64,000 nt of DNA from VXMO01 sp034422835 (GCA_034422835.1 DAOUJJ010000003.1:62001-126000), one strand, 5' to 3'. Numbered from the stretch's first letter, positions 26,506 to 34,692 are shown. Notes: generated by a model not told the origin, from the sequence alone. Numbers and translations: made by a program.

Positions 26506-27972
26506 TTAAGCCGCTTCCGGCATTGTTCCTAAAATAAGCTCTGCGTACTGCAAGAGGTGACGATCCGGTAAGAACAACTCACGGGCGCGCTCCCGCGCCG
26601 CCGCCCCCATCTGCGCTGCCCTTTCCGGATTCATTAGCAGTTCACGAATCGCATTGGCGCATGCCTCGACATCCGATGCGTCCGGCAGCAAGATGCCGGT
26701 TTCTCCATCGACGACCTGTTGCCGGATGCCGCCCACCGCGCTCGCCACAACCGGCTTGCCTTTCCACATCGCCTCCGTCACCGTCAGCCCGAACCCCTCT
26801 GCAAGGCTCTTCTGCACGATGATCGTGGCGTGTCGCTGAATCGCATTGATGACTGCCGCGTTCTCCTCGCGATCTTCCATTGGAACGGTTGCGAGGTGGA
26901 TGCGCTTTCGAGCGTCGTCCGGCAGCGCCCGCCACTGGTCGACGCGTTCCGCCAGCACATGCTCCGCCTCCGGATCATCCGCCACGCCGGACACGGCAGG
27001 GCCGACAAGCAGCAGGTGCGCGTTCTCAGGACGATGATTCAGCCCCGCAAACCCGCGCATCACGCCCGCCATGCCCTTCAGGCTGTCCCAGCGCGCCACC
27101 TGGACGACAAGGGGGTCATCCGGCGCGGGCAACTCGCCGTCCGTGATCATATCGAGACGACACCTGACCGGCGTCAGTGAGCCGTCTTCTCGCCGAAACA
27201 GCGGCGGCGCGTCCGGCGCGGGTCCGGAGAGCAGGCCAACCTGCTTCAGAATGCTCCGTGTCGTTTCAGGCGCGATCTCGTCATTCTTGGGGCTGGCCGG
27301 GTCAATGGACGGATGGATGACTCTGAATGCCGACGTATCAAGCCACTCCGGCGCGTACTCCTGGAGGGTCAGAATGACCAGGTCTGTTTGCTCGACATAC
27401 GGGCGGAGAAAATCCCACGCGGACGCAACGATGGGCGTGTGCCGCTCATGGCCGATATGGGATCGCCAGATAACACGGGCGCCCATTTCCAGCATGTGCG
27501 GGGTCAGCCCGGCAGTCTGGGGGTCGTGAAGAATGACAATATCACCGGGACGAATGTGCGCGGTCAACGCCGCCGCATTCTCCAGCAGTGTCTGCTCGTA
27601 ATAAGCCTGATCGTCCTCTGTAAGCGGCTGGCTGTCCCCTGCCTGGTTATGCAGGTTGTTGTGGATGCGTTTCGTGATCTGGAAAAACCGGGGATCCCCC
27701 TCGATGACAAGCCAGCGCGAGTCCGTGCCTGCGCCGCGCGCATATCCACACAGGGACTGCACAAGCTCTGCCACACCGCCGCCCCGCGCCGTCGAATTGA
27801 TATTGAAAACCGTTCGACCCTGCAAGCGCTCACGGACAGTCTGGGCCGCAATCGTGATGGCGTTGCGCCTTTCCGCGCTCAAGTGTGGGGTCAGTAAATC
27901 CAGTGATCTTTCGGCTACCTGAACTTCAGTGATTACACGGGCGCGCGCCTGCTCGCCTGCCATGATTGACAC
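26506..27972 (-). CDS. GT4 glycosyltransferase, trehalose synthase (TreT)-like
   Basis: 488 residues (Met at 27963 is an alternative start). The N-terminal domain begins with TVFNINSTARGGGVAELVQSL, the sugar-nucleotide start motif of the TreT group, followed by WLVIEGDPRFFQITKRIHN. The C-terminal GT-B domain has VVQVARWDSLKGMAGVMRGF and QKSLAEGFGLTVTEAMWKGKP, the E-x7-E donor site. TreT enzymes join NDP-glucose and glucose to trehalose, an osmoprotectant. Other GT4 activities are possible. It lies 27 bases after pheA on the same strand, so may be read from the aromatic block. Confidence 0.8.
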   Translation of the reverse strand: MSIMAGEQARARVITEVQVAERSLDLLTPHLSAERRNAITIAAQTVRERLQGRTVFNINSTARGGGVAELVQSLCGYARGAGTDSRWLVIEGDPRFFQITKRIHNNLHNQAGDSQPLTEDDQAYYEQTLLENAAALTAHIRPGDIVILHDPQTAGLTPHMLEMGARVIWRSHIGHERHTPIVASAWDFLRPYVEQTDLVILTLQEYAPEWLDTSAFRVIHPSIDPASPKNDEIAPETTRSILKQVGLLSGPAPDAPPLFRREDGSLTPVRCRLDMITDGELPAPDDPLVVQVARWDSLKGMAGVMRGFAGLNHRPENAHLLLVGPAVSGVADDPEAEHVLAERVDQWRALPDDARKRIHLATVPMEDREENAAVINAIQRHATIIVQKSLAEGFGLTVTEAMWKGKPVVASAVGGIRQQVVDGETGILLPDASDVEACANAIRELLMNPERAAQMGAAARERARELFLPDRHLLQYAELILGTMPEAA

Positions 27973-27999
27973 TAATCCTCCTGATTCCTACTCGTTATT

Positions 28000-28881
28000 T
28001 CAGTCATTCTCTATGAGTGAACTCCGAGGGTATGAACCCAGCAGGCGGATTCTCTTGCAAATCGTCCCCAGTCCCGCCTTGACCTCCGCGAATGCCTCTG
28101 CCAGTCCTGCGTCAGTGATATGGCCCAAGTACTCCACGATGAACGTGTATTCCCAAAGACCTTCCCCCGGATCGAGTCGGGACGGCCGTGATTGCAGCAT
28201 CGTTGCGTTCAAACCCCGGGAAGAGAACAGGCTGAGCACCTTGACCAGAGCGCCCGGCTGGTTCTCGAGATCGAACAGGAGCGTCGTCTTGTCACCGCCC
28301 GTTGTGTCCGGAACGTCGTTGTGACCCAGCACCCAGAAACGTGTCGCGTTCTCTGCCCCATCCTCCATGTTTTCCCGCACAACCTTCAGCCTGTAGTAGA
28401 GCGCCGCAACAGCCGTCGCCAATGCCGCCGCCCCGGGGTCTTCGGATGCCGCAGCTATCTCAGCTCCACGCGCCGTGCTTGATTCCTCGATGACCTCAAT
28501 CTCCCGCCCCAATTCTTCCGATAAACGCCGGATATTCCGCCGGCACTGGCTCAGCGCCTGCGGGTGTGAATAGATGCGCGTCACCTGTTCCAGTGATGTT
28601 TTTGTCAACAAGTGATGGTGAATGGGCAAGAAAACCTCGGCCACCACATTGATGCCCTCCGTCGCGCTCACGAAATCCAGCGTTGCCCCCACGGTCCCCT
28701 CAAGCAGGTTCTCAATGGGCAGTACGCCGTATTCAATCTCACCTTGCTGGACGGCCTGGCAGATTGCCTCCGACTCCATCGGTTCGAAGATGGCATCCCG
28801 GCCGAAGTGGGCGATGGCCGCAAGGTGCGTGAACGTCGCCTCCGGCTGGAGAAATCCTACAGTCGGTCTATCGAAACTCAT
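28000..28881 (-). CDS. pheA: Prephenate dehydratase
   Basis: 293 residues, monofunctional (no chorismate mutase domain). VGFLQPEATFTHLAA, PIENLLEGTVGATLD and the catalytic-region NATRFWVLG (Thr-Arg-Phe) define the dehydratase domain to ~residue 190. The ACT domain follows, with QPGALVKVLSLFSSRGLN and LQSRPSR, which correspond to the GAL and ESRP phenylalanine-binding motifs; the second has Gln for Glu. It makes phenylpyruvate from prephenate. The ATG overlaps the stop of the TyrRS fusion by four bases, so the two are coupled. Confidence 0.95.
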   Translation of the reverse strand: MSFDRPTVGFLQPEATFTHLAAIAHFGRDAIFEPMESEAICQAVQQGEIEYGVLPIENLLEGTVGATLDFVSATEGINVVAEVFLPIHHHLLTKTSLEQVTRIYSHPQALSQCRRNIRRLSEELGREIEVIEESSTARGAEIAAASEDPGAAALATAVAALYYRLKVVRENMEDGAENATRFWVLGHNDVPDTTGGDKTTLLFDLENQPGALVKVLSLFSSRGLNATMLQSRPSRLDPGEGLWEYTFIVEYLGHITDAGLAEAFAEVKAGLGTICKRIRLLGSYPRSSLIEND

Positions 28882-30920
28882 GCGCGCTCCACCTTCATCC
28901 GCACGAATCCCCGCTTACCCATCTTGATGATTGCTCCCTCAACATCCTCCGGCGAGAGTTGGAGTGTGGGCTCGGTATGGCGATGGTCGTTGATCTCAAG
29001 GCCACCCTGCTGGATCAGGCGGCGCGCGTCGCCGCGGCTTGTCGTCAGTCCCGTCGCCACTGCAACGTCCAGAATCGTCAGAGGCTCCTCTGAGGGTTTC
29101 AGGAAAACCTCCTCCACGTCCTGCCGCATGTTCCCCTCGCCCACCACGCGGGTGAACTCGGCCTGGGCCCGTTGAGCTTCATCGGCGCCGTGCAGGCGCT
29201 CTGTCACCGCTGACGCAAATCGTTCGCGAGCGTCTTGCAGATTGGACTCGGAGGACAGGCGGCTGCGAACCTCCTCGATCTCGTCATCCGGCGTGTCGGT
29301 GAGCGCGCTCAAGAACATCGGCAGCAACTCATCACTGACCTGTGTCAGCTTGAAGAACATGTCGACGGGGTTCTCGGTCAGGTCAACCGTGTTCCCATAT
29401 GACTTGCTCATTTTGCGGCCATCAAGCCCCGGGATGAGCGGCGTCATCAGCACGTGCTTTGTCTTGCCGTTGTAATTCCGCACGAGGTCTCGCCCGACCA
29501 TCATATTGAACATCTGGTCACGACCGCCAAGCTCCGCGTCCACGCTCATCGCCACGGAATCGTACCCCTGCAGCAGCGGGTATAGGGTCTCATGGAGGTG
29601 GAGGGGCCGCTGTTGTGAGAGCCGTTCCTGGAACATGTCCCGTTCAATGAGCTGCTGTACCGTCACGTTCGCGGAAATCTCGATCATGTCTCGCAGTGAG
29701 AGCGCGTCCAGCCACTCACCGTTCCACTTGATCTCAACAGGATTGTCGCCGCCCAGGTCGAGCACCCTGGCGATCTGGTCGCGCCACGTCTTCGCATTCG
29801 CCGCCACCTCCTCCTGGGTCAACTGCCGGCGCTCCGCGGACTGTCCTGTCGGATCGCCGATGCGGGCCGTAAAGTCGCCGAACAACATGATCACGCGGTG
29901 GCCCTGCAGTTGAAACCATCGGAGCACGCGCAGGGAAAGATAGTGGCCGATATGCAAGCTTGTGCTTGTAGGATCAAACCCCTCGTAGATTGTCAGCTGC
30001 CGCCCGGAGTTCAGCGCTTCCTGCAATTCCTCCTCAACGATCACACCGTCCAGGATTCCGCGACGAAGCAGGTCCGACAACGACCACTTGGCGAGCGCCT
30101 CATCCGCCGGCGGCGATGGATATGATTCGGCGTCCTCATCCGTTGCCCCTAGAGACAACAGCAAGGCAGTGGCCGCCTCAATGTCATCCATCTGTGTCAG
30201 CGAAACGTCATTCTCAGAAAGCGACGTCTTTTCAGCGCTAACGTAGCCGTAGGAAACATCTGCATCTAGCGTGGCTTTGGCCAGCAACGCCAGTTCGTGG
30301 GTCGCCGCCTCCACGCCCTCAGCAGTCGCGTCCGTGAACCCGTCGACGGGAAAGACGATTGTCCGGCTTTCAGGCGTCGTCATCGCCTTTTCAGCCTGCC
30401 GCCACACCCAACGCCGCGTCCGGATTTCGTTTCCAGTTGCATACACCGGCTCGCCGGAGGGCAGTTCTTCCGTTTCGTCACCGGCGGAGGCTGTGAATGT
30501 GTCCCCCTCCCGACTCAGACGCACGGCGATGTCTCCCGGGAGTTGGTCCAGGTCATGCGCGCCGACGGGGACAAGGTGTCTCAACGAAATAAGATTGGCA
30601 ATATCGGCTGCCGGGTTGATGGAACGAATGTAGTCGCCGCGCAGGCACCGCTGAGCGAGGGCCGCGACCGACGGCGTGTGAGTCCGGGGATTGATTTCCT
30701 CTGCCTCAAACGCCTGCTCCCACCGGGCGATCGCCGGATGGCCGTGCAACCCGGCCCCGCCGAGCTTCCAGGGCGCAGCCTGTGCTGCCTCATTCAGCGC
30801 GTGTTGGAGTACACGGACGTTTTCCTGAGAGGGTTGGCCTGCGTCATGCACGAATACGACGCCCACAACATAGGTGGGGTGCCGCTCTAGCAGGTCGTCT
30901 GAAAGCTCAAACAGCATCAC
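28878..30920 (-). CDS. tyrS: Tyrosyl-tRNA synthetase with N-terminal B3/B4 editing-type domain
   Basis: 680 residues in one uninterrupted frame, about 260 longer than a normal bacterial TyrRS. Residues ~60-220 match the B3/B4 tRNA-editing domain: RWEQAFEAEEINPRTHTPSVAAL, INPAADIANLISLRHLVPVGAHDLD, ATGNEIRTRRWVWRQ and RTIVFPVDGF. The TyrRS part starts near 280 with YEGFDPTSTSLHIGHY (HIGH at 323-326), GGRDQMFN, KMSKS at 503-507 and a C-terminal S4 domain (~610-680). B3/B4 hydrolyses mischarged Tyr-tRNA(Phe) in PheRS beta; here it is joined to the Tyr enzyme. Located between tRNA-Tyr and pheA. Separate translation from an internal Met (residue 244) cannot be excluded. Confidence 0.9.
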   Translation of the reverse strand: MMLFELSDDLLERHPTYVVGVVFVHDAGQPSQENVRVLQHALNEAAQAAPWKLGGAGLHGHPAIARWEQAFEAEEINPRTHTPSVAALAQRCLRGDYIRSINPAADIANLISLRHLVPVGAHDLDQLPGDIAVRLSREGDTFTASAGDETEELPSGEPVYATGNEIRTRRWVWRQAEKAMTTPESRTIVFPVDGFTDATAEGVEAATHELALLAKATLDADVSYGYVSAEKTSLSENDVSLTQMDDIEAATALLLSLGATDEDAESYPSPPADEALAKWSLSDLLRRGILDGVIVEEELQEALNSGRQLTIYEGFDPTSTSLHIGHYLSLRVLRWFQLQGHRVIMLFGDFTARIGDPTGQSAERRQLTQEEVAANAKTWRDQIARVLDLGGDNPVEIKWNGEWLDALSLRDMIEISANVTVQQLIERDMFQERLSQQRPLHLHETLYPLLQGYDSVAMSVDAELGGRDQMFNMMVGRDLVRNYNGKTKHVLMTPLIPGLDGRKMSKSYGNTVDLTENPVDMFFKLTQVSDELLPMFLSALTDTPDDEIEEVRSRLSSESNLQDARERFASAVTERLHGADEAQRAQAEFTRVVGEGNMRQDVEEVFLKPSEEPLTILDVAVATGLTTSRGDARRLIQQGGLEINDHRHTEPTLQLSPEDVEGAIIKMGKRGFVRMKVERA

Positions 30921-30955
30921 ACGCGCCTTTTGGGCGTCATGAAATTAAGGCGGAG

Positions 30956-31042
30956 TGGTGGCAGGAGAGGGATTCGAACCCCCGTAGCCCTTAGGGCGCC
31001 AAGTTTACAGCCTGGTGCGTTTGTCCACTCCGCCATCCTGCC
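30956..31042 (-). tRNA. tRNA-Tyr (GTA anticodon)
   Basis: On the minus strand GGCAGGA and TCCTGCC form the acceptor stem, with discriminator A and an encoded CCA (30956-30958). The anticodon loop CTGTAAA gives GTA. A long variable arm (CGCCCTAAGGGC region) makes it a class II tRNA, as expected of bacterial tRNA-Tyr. TTCGAAT marks the T loop. It sits directly upstream of its own synthetase gene. Confidence 0.95.
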
Positions 31043-31052
31043 AATGCTACGC

Positions 31053-31082
31053 ATTCTATCGACCATCGCCCTGCCACGTCAT
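31053..31082 (-). promoter_or_regulatory. Possible promoter of tRNA-Tyr
   Basis: TAGAAT (31053-31058) lies 10 bases before the mature tRNA 5' end, with ATGACG 18 bases upstream of it. The -10 element is good and the -35 mediocre. If active, tRNA-Tyr and tyrS-pheA could be transcribed independently of the aroF attenuator. Confidence 0.4.
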
Positions 31083-31136
31083 GCCCCGCGCCATGTTGTT
31101 CCGAGCGCGACGAAGAGTCTTGAGTCTTCCTTTGCC

Positions 31137-32159
31137 CTAGACCTTCCGCCCAACCGCCTTTGCGATACTGTTGATCTCTTTGTGCAAATCCGGCAGCCAT
31201 TCCATGGGCAGCGACTGCGCCCCGTCAGAAAGCGCCGTCGTGGGATCCGGGTGCGCTTCGATAATAAGCCCGTCCGCTCCCGCTGCGATGGCAGCCTTCG
31301 CCATCGGCATCACAAGATCGCGTTCACCCGTGCCGTGGCTGGGATCAACGACGACGGGCAGGTGGCTCTCCCTCTTGAGGATCTGCACGGCCGTCAGATC
31401 AAGGACGTTGCGAGAGAATTCATCGTCGAAGCTGCGGATGCCGCGCTCACACATGATGACGTTCCAATTACCCTCGCTGATGATGTACTCGGCGCTCAGC
31501 AGCCATTCGCGGATGGTGGCATGGAACCCGCGCTTCAGCAGGACCGGCTTGCGCGTCTGTCCCACTGTTTTGAGCAGCCGGAACGCGTGCATGGTGCGAG
31601 CGCCAATCTGGAGGATGTCTGCGTACTCCTCGCACATTTCCACGTCCATCTCGGACATCACCTCGGTGATAACCATGAGGCCATACTCATCCGCGACGTT
31701 TCTCAGGATGCGCAGGCCTTCCAGCCCCAGTCCCTGGAACGTATACGGCGAGGTGCGCGGCTTGAACGCGCCGCCGCGCAGGATGGTGAAGCCAAGTTTC
31801 TTGTCCATCTCGGCAATCTGCCGCACCTGCTCCTCGGACTCTACTGCGCACGGTCCTACCATCATGGCCACCGGCGCGCTCGGCCCGATCTTCACGCCGT
31901 TGGGCAAATCGATTACGGTGTCGCGCTTTCGAAAATCCCGGCTCACGTGCTTGTACGGCTTCATGATGCGGACGACGTGGTCCACGCCAGGCAGGATTCT
32001 CAGGACATCATCGCCGCCCGCAGTTGTATCACCGATGACGGCAACGACACTGGTGAACTCGCCCGGCTCCACATCCGCCCGATAGCCAAGTTCCTCAATC
32101 TTCTCCACGACGCCATCCACGTTTTCCTGTGTTGCGTCAGTCCGCATTACGACGATCAT
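31137..32159 (-). CDS. aroF: 3-deoxy-7-phosphoheptulonate (DAHP) synthase, type I-beta
   Basis: 340 residues. An N-terminal ferredoxin-like/ACT-type regulatory domain (MIVVMRTDATQENVDGVV, to ~residue 85) precedes a KDO8P/DAHP barrel with MMVGPCAVES, ILRGGAFKPRTSPYTFQG, LQIGARTMHAF, LKRGFHATIREWLLSAEYI and VDPSHGTGERDLV. It performs the first step of aromatic amino acid synthesis from PEP and erythrose 4-phosphate. The fused regulatory domain in this class usually confers Tyr or Phe inhibition. The gene lies behind a Tyr/Phe-rich leader peptide and hairpin. Confidence 0.95.
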   Translation of the reverse strand: MIVVMRTDATQENVDGVVEKIEELGYRADVEPGEFTSVVAVIGDTTAGGDDVLRILPGVDHVVRIMKPYKHVSRDFRKRDTVIDLPNGVKIGPSAPVAMMVGPCAVESEEQVRQIAEMDKKLGFTILRGGAFKPRTSPYTFQGLGLEGLRILRNVADEYGLMVITEVMSEMDVEMCEEYADILQIGARTMHAFRLLKTVGQTRKPVLLKRGFHATIREWLLSAEYIISEGNWNVIMCERGIRSFDDEFSRNVLDLTAVQILKRESHLPVVVDPSHGTGERDLVMPMAKAAIAAGADGLIIEAHPDPTTALSDGAQSLPMEWLPDLHKEINSIAKAVGRKV

Positions 32160-32217
32160 TGCGTGCGCTTTCCTCCGGCCACGCGGCCTATGCCCTCTCT
32201 ACCACTCCTCAACAACG

Positions 32218-32248
32218 AAAGCCCCCCCGACTGATGCGGGGGGGCTTT
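32218..32248 (-). terminator. Attenuator hairpin upstream of aroF
   Basis: AAAGCCCCCCC (32218-32228) pairs perfectly with GGGGGGGCTTT (32238-32248) over a 9-base loop. On the minus strand it lies between the leader peptide stop (32274) and the aroF start (32159), the classical attenuator position. The U-tract on this strand is only CTTTCGTTGTT. On the plus strand the tail CTTTACTTTTT is better, but no upstream plus-strand gene needs it. Confidence 0.7.
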
Positions 32249-32273
32249 ACTTTTTCCTGTACTTGCGTGTCAA

Positions 32274-32351
32274 TCAGACGAGCAACGTCGGCGGCCCACC
32301 CCGCAGGGGGTAGCTAAAGTCGTAATAGCGATAGCCGGCGCCGATCATCAT
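32274..32351 (-). CDS. Tyr/Phe leader peptide controlling aroF
   Basis: A 25-residue frame from ATG 32351 begins MMIGAGYRYYDFSYPLRGG. Residues 7-14 contain four Tyr and one Phe out of eight, a density expected only of an attenuation leader peptide. It is followed by a very stable hairpin and then aroF. Ribosome stalling at the Tyr/Phe codons when charged tRNA is scarce would be expected to prevent formation of the terminator. The predicted transcription start falls at or within a few bases of the ATG, so the peptide may be translated from a leaderless RNA. Confidence 0.8.
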   Translation of the reverse strand: MMIGAGYRYYDFSYPLRGGPPTLLV

Positions 32352-32357
32352 GCCAAA

Positions 32358-32387
32358 ATCCTACTGACGTCATATTGAATCTGTCAA
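32358..32387 (-). promoter_or_regulatory. Promoter of the aroF leader
   Basis: TTGACA (32382-32387) and TAGGAT (32358-32363) with an 18-base spacer. The expected start point is around 32351, the first base of the leader peptide ATG. Confidence 0.7.
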
Positions 32388-32423
32388 GCCTTTGAACCGG
32401 GTTTGGAACCCGTCTTGGAAAGC

Positions 32424-32453
32424 TTGACATTTCGGCTCCTGCGCGAATAGACT
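32424..32453 (+). promoter_or_regulatory. Divergent promoter for the small HTH gene
   Basis: TTGACA (32424-32429) and TAGACT (32448-32453) with an 18-base spacer, 20 bases before the HTH gene start. It is back-to-back with the aroF leader promoter. Confidence 0.7.
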
Positions 32454-32473
32454 GGCGACGCTCCGGAGGCAGA

Positions 32474-32704
32474 ATGGCACGCGGAAAAACCAAGCTTATG
32501 AAGCAGGTTGAGGAGCGCTATGGGCGCCCCTTGGAGCGGCTTTTGCCCGAAATGTACAACGAACTCGGATTGCCCGGCATGTCCGAAGAACTCGGCATCA
32601 GCAAGGGAACTCTCTGGTACTGGCTCCTCAAGATGAATCTCACTGTCAAGCGCGTTGCGCTCGCCCCCGGCGAGAGCCTGGAAATCAAGCGCGAAGCCTC
32701 CTGA
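32474..32704 (+). CDS. Small helix-turn-helix protein
   Basis: 76 residues, very basic start (MARGKTKLMKQVEERYG). MYNELGLPGMSEELGISKGTLWYWLLKMNL is a clear helix-turn-helix of the transposase/sigma-70 region-4 type. CTCCGGAGG precedes the ATG. It is divergent from the aroF leader and shares its promoter region, so it could be a local regulator, though nothing links it to a target. No fuller domain is present. Confidence 0.7.
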   Translation: MARGKTKLMKQVEERYGRPLERLLPEMYNELGLPGMSEELGISKGTLWYWLLKMNLTVKRVALAPGESLEIKREAS

Positions 32705-32732
32705 GCGGCGGCGGCCCCACTAAGGCCCCATC

Positions 32733-33194
32733 GTGCGACGGTTCACCAGGGAACTATCCGCCCTCGTCATCATCATCGTCCTGGTTGGACTTGCCTTACT
32801 GGTTGCGCCGGCCGTTCGTGGCATCCTCGCAGAACGTGCTCATGGCGGCGATCGTTCTGTGTTGCAGGACGCAATTCCCATATACCAGGAGGCCCGGGTC
32901 TTTCCCCAGCCGGAATGGCCGACTCTATCCGGCGAGGTGGGCGTGCCACGGGAGGGGAACGCAGCAGGCTACCAATGCGATGGCTCGGACGGAGGGGAAA
33001 TCTGCTCCTGGCTCGCCTTTGAGCTGCTTGCGGAGCACGGTGGACTGGAATCCACGGCGGCGATTACTTCCGCTGAAACCACACTCAACGTCGGCGCAAC
33101 GAACGCGCCGAGCGGCAACTACGGCTGGTATCTGAACGTCTCAGGACTGGTTGCGTCAGAGCCGCAATTCGATTCGGAGATCGGGTATCCGTAA
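32733..33194 (+). CDS. Secreted or membrane-anchored hypothetical protein
   Basis: 153 residues from GTG 32733. One N-terminal hydrophobic helix (ALVIIIVLVGLALLVAPAV) is followed by an extracytoplasmic part with two Cys (YQCDGSDGGEICSWLAFELL) that may pair, and an Asn/Gly-rich C-terminus. It starts 29 bases after the HTH gene. No family recognised. Confidence 0.55.
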   Translation: MRRFTRELSALVIIIVLVGLALLVAPAVRGILAERAHGGDRSVLQDAIPIYQEARVFPQPEWPTLSGEVGVPREGNAAGYQCDGSDGGEICSWLAFELLAEHGGLESTAAITSAETTLNVGATNAPSGNYGWYLNVSGLVASEPQFDSEIGYP

Positions 33195-33217
33195 GGGCCT
33201 TTATCGACGAATGACCT

Positions 33218-33577
33218 CTATCGACGGATAAACCTGACTGGAACCAGTTGTTGACCAACCGGATCAGCGGCCAAGGCGAGTATCTCAAGTGTGACAACAC
33301 CTATCAGCGGCTCTTCGCCCTCATGGCCAAATAAAACAGGGGTGACCGCACTGTCGCCATTAATTGCGACCCAGGCGGCCCCCCTGTCATATTCGATTAC
33401 TCGACCGTCAGCCAACTCCGCGTAAGCCTTGCCAGTCGGTTGGACCCCCAACTCCTCGAGAACCGCGCGGGGTACGAGAGAATAGGTGGCGCCGGTGTCG
33501 ACCATCGTGCCCTGAAGATCGACACTTCGAGATTGGTCATCCGACCACAGTTTCAGGTCAGCCTTTATTTCGCCCAT
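33218..33577 (-). CDS. Clan AA (retropepsin-like) aspartic protease
   Basis: 119 residues, one pepsin half-domain. The catalytic motif is VDTGATYSLVP (Asp-Thr-Gly-Ala), followed by hydrophobic strand AYAELADGRVIEY and a late LIGVVTLEILAL that corresponds to the second conserved hydrophobic-Gly segment of this fold. Such small bacterial proteins act as homodimers. Substrate unknown. It lies 19 bases after the sodN stop on the same strand, so may be co-transcribed with it. Confidence 0.8.
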   Translation of the reverse strand: MGEIKADLKLWSDDQSRSVDLQGTMVDTGATYSLVPRAVLEELGVQPTGKAYAELADGRVIEYDRGAAWVAINGDSAVTPVLFGHEGEEPLIGVVTLEILALAADPVGQQLVPVRFIRR

Positions 33578-33596
33578 ACCCTATTCTACGCGAGGT

Positions 33597-34091
33597 TTAC
33601 GCCGGATAGACGATCTCCCCGCCGGAGGTCTGGCGAGACGGCTGTCGGGATGTCTCCGCGCCCTTGGTCGCCCAGAAAATCTCAGCGATCTCCTGCACCG
33701 TCGCCACCAGCGCCTGCGCGTTCTCCATGCTCACGCTCTGCCGCGCAGCGGAGCCCTGCTTCATGGCTGTGAAGAACAGGTTGTGCAGGTTCGGGTGCTG
33801 CTCCAGGTGCTCGGGGCGGAAATAGTCGCCCCACAGGATGCGAAGCTCCTTCTTGGCAAGCTCGGCGTGCTCTTCCTTGACGGCGATGTAGCGTATGAGC
33901 TTGTTGCGCGACTCCGCGTCGGAGACCTCGCCCAGGTCCTCAATCAGATTCACCATCCGCACCACCGTGTGGGCTGCGATCTGGGCTGCGTGCGGGTCAT
34001 AGATACCGCATGGGATATCGCAGTGGGCGTTGGCGGTACGGGCGGGTGAGAGCTTTTCGATAGCTCCCAAGGCTATACTAAGTGCGGACAT
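33597..34091 (-). CDS. sodN: Nickel superoxide dismutase
   Basis: 164 residues. After a 22-residue propeptide the nickel hook HCDIPCGIYDP begins at His23, with Cys24, Cys28 and Tyr31; removal of the propeptide would free the His N-terminus needed for Ni binding. The rest, rich in helices (KLIRYIAVKEEHAELAKKELRILWGDYF, NLFFTAMKQGS), matches the four-helix bundle of the hexameric enzyme. A strong ribosome site (AGGAGGAAGAA) precedes the ATG. The C-terminal ~25 residues after FWATKGAE are unusual low-complexity. The processing protease gene is divergent next door. Confidence 0.95.
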   Translation of the reverse strand: MSALSIALGAIEKLSPARTANAHCDIPCGIYDPHAAQIAAHTVVRMVNLIEDLGEVSDAESRNKLIRYIAVKEEHAELAKKELRILWGDYFRPEHLEQHPNLHNLFFTAMKQGSAARQSVSMENAQALVATVQEIAEIFWATKGAETSRQPSRQTSGGEIVYPA

Positions 34092-34212
34092 TTCTTCCTC
34101 CTATCGTCCCCAATTTTCAAGTTGGCTCATCAACGGATTCAAACGTGAAAGATTGTACGGTAGCCCCCACTCATAGGGCAAGGAACGCGGCGGGCATTGA
34201 GGGGCGCCCCTG

Positions 34213-34692
34213 ATGCCCTGGTGGCTGAATCCCCCGCGCCTGCTGGACCTGCTCACTTCCCTCCGGTTCCGCGTGGCCGGCCACAGCATGGAACCGTATT
34301 TGCTGGAGGGCGACATGATTCTCGTATCTCGGCGTTTCCCCGGTGGGGCGCCGCGACGGGGCGACGTTGTGGCGTTCAGAGAGCCCGAATCCGGAGGAAT
34401 ATCTATCAAACGCGTTTGCGGTCTACCGAACGAACACATTGAGATCATCGATGGCGCAGTATATGTGAACGGCGAGCCGCTCCTAGAGCCCTACGTGTCA
34501 CGCGCGCCGTCGAGACCGAATACCGGCGATAGCGCCGAGTGGATGACCGGCGGGGATGAGTTCATCCTGCTCGGTGACAATCGCGGTGACAGCCAGGACA
34601 GCCGTGCATTCGGTTCAGTCGCGCGCAATGCCATTGCGGGCCGCGCGTGGTATTGCCATGAGCCCAAGGAGAGAAGGGGCATCCTGCGCTGA
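34213..34692 (+). CDS. sodX: Ni-SOD maturation protease (signal-peptidase S26 family)
   Basis: 159 residues. GHSMEPYLLEGD carries the catalytic Ser, ISIKRVCGLPNE the catalytic Lys, and LGDNRGDSQDSRAFGSV is signal-peptidase box E. It lacks a strong membrane anchor, like the SodX/CbiT-region proteases that accompany sodN. The divergent arrangement with sodN strongly suggests it removes the SodN propeptide. A general leader peptidase is less likely given the length and neighbour. Confidence 0.85.
   Translation: MPWWLNPPRLLDLLTSLRFRVAGHSMEPYLLEGDMILVSRRFPGGAPRRGDVVAFREPESGGISIKRVCGLPNEHIEIIDGAVYVNGEPLLEPYVSRAPSRPNTGDSAEWMTGGDEFILLGDNRGDSQDSRAFGSVARNAIAGRAWYCHEPKERRGILR

Noticed and set aside
32218..32248. 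Hairpin as a plain terminator of a plus-strand gene
   Set aside because: No plus-strand gene ends nearby; the leader peptide and aroF on the other strand explain it better, although the U-run is stronger on the plus strand.
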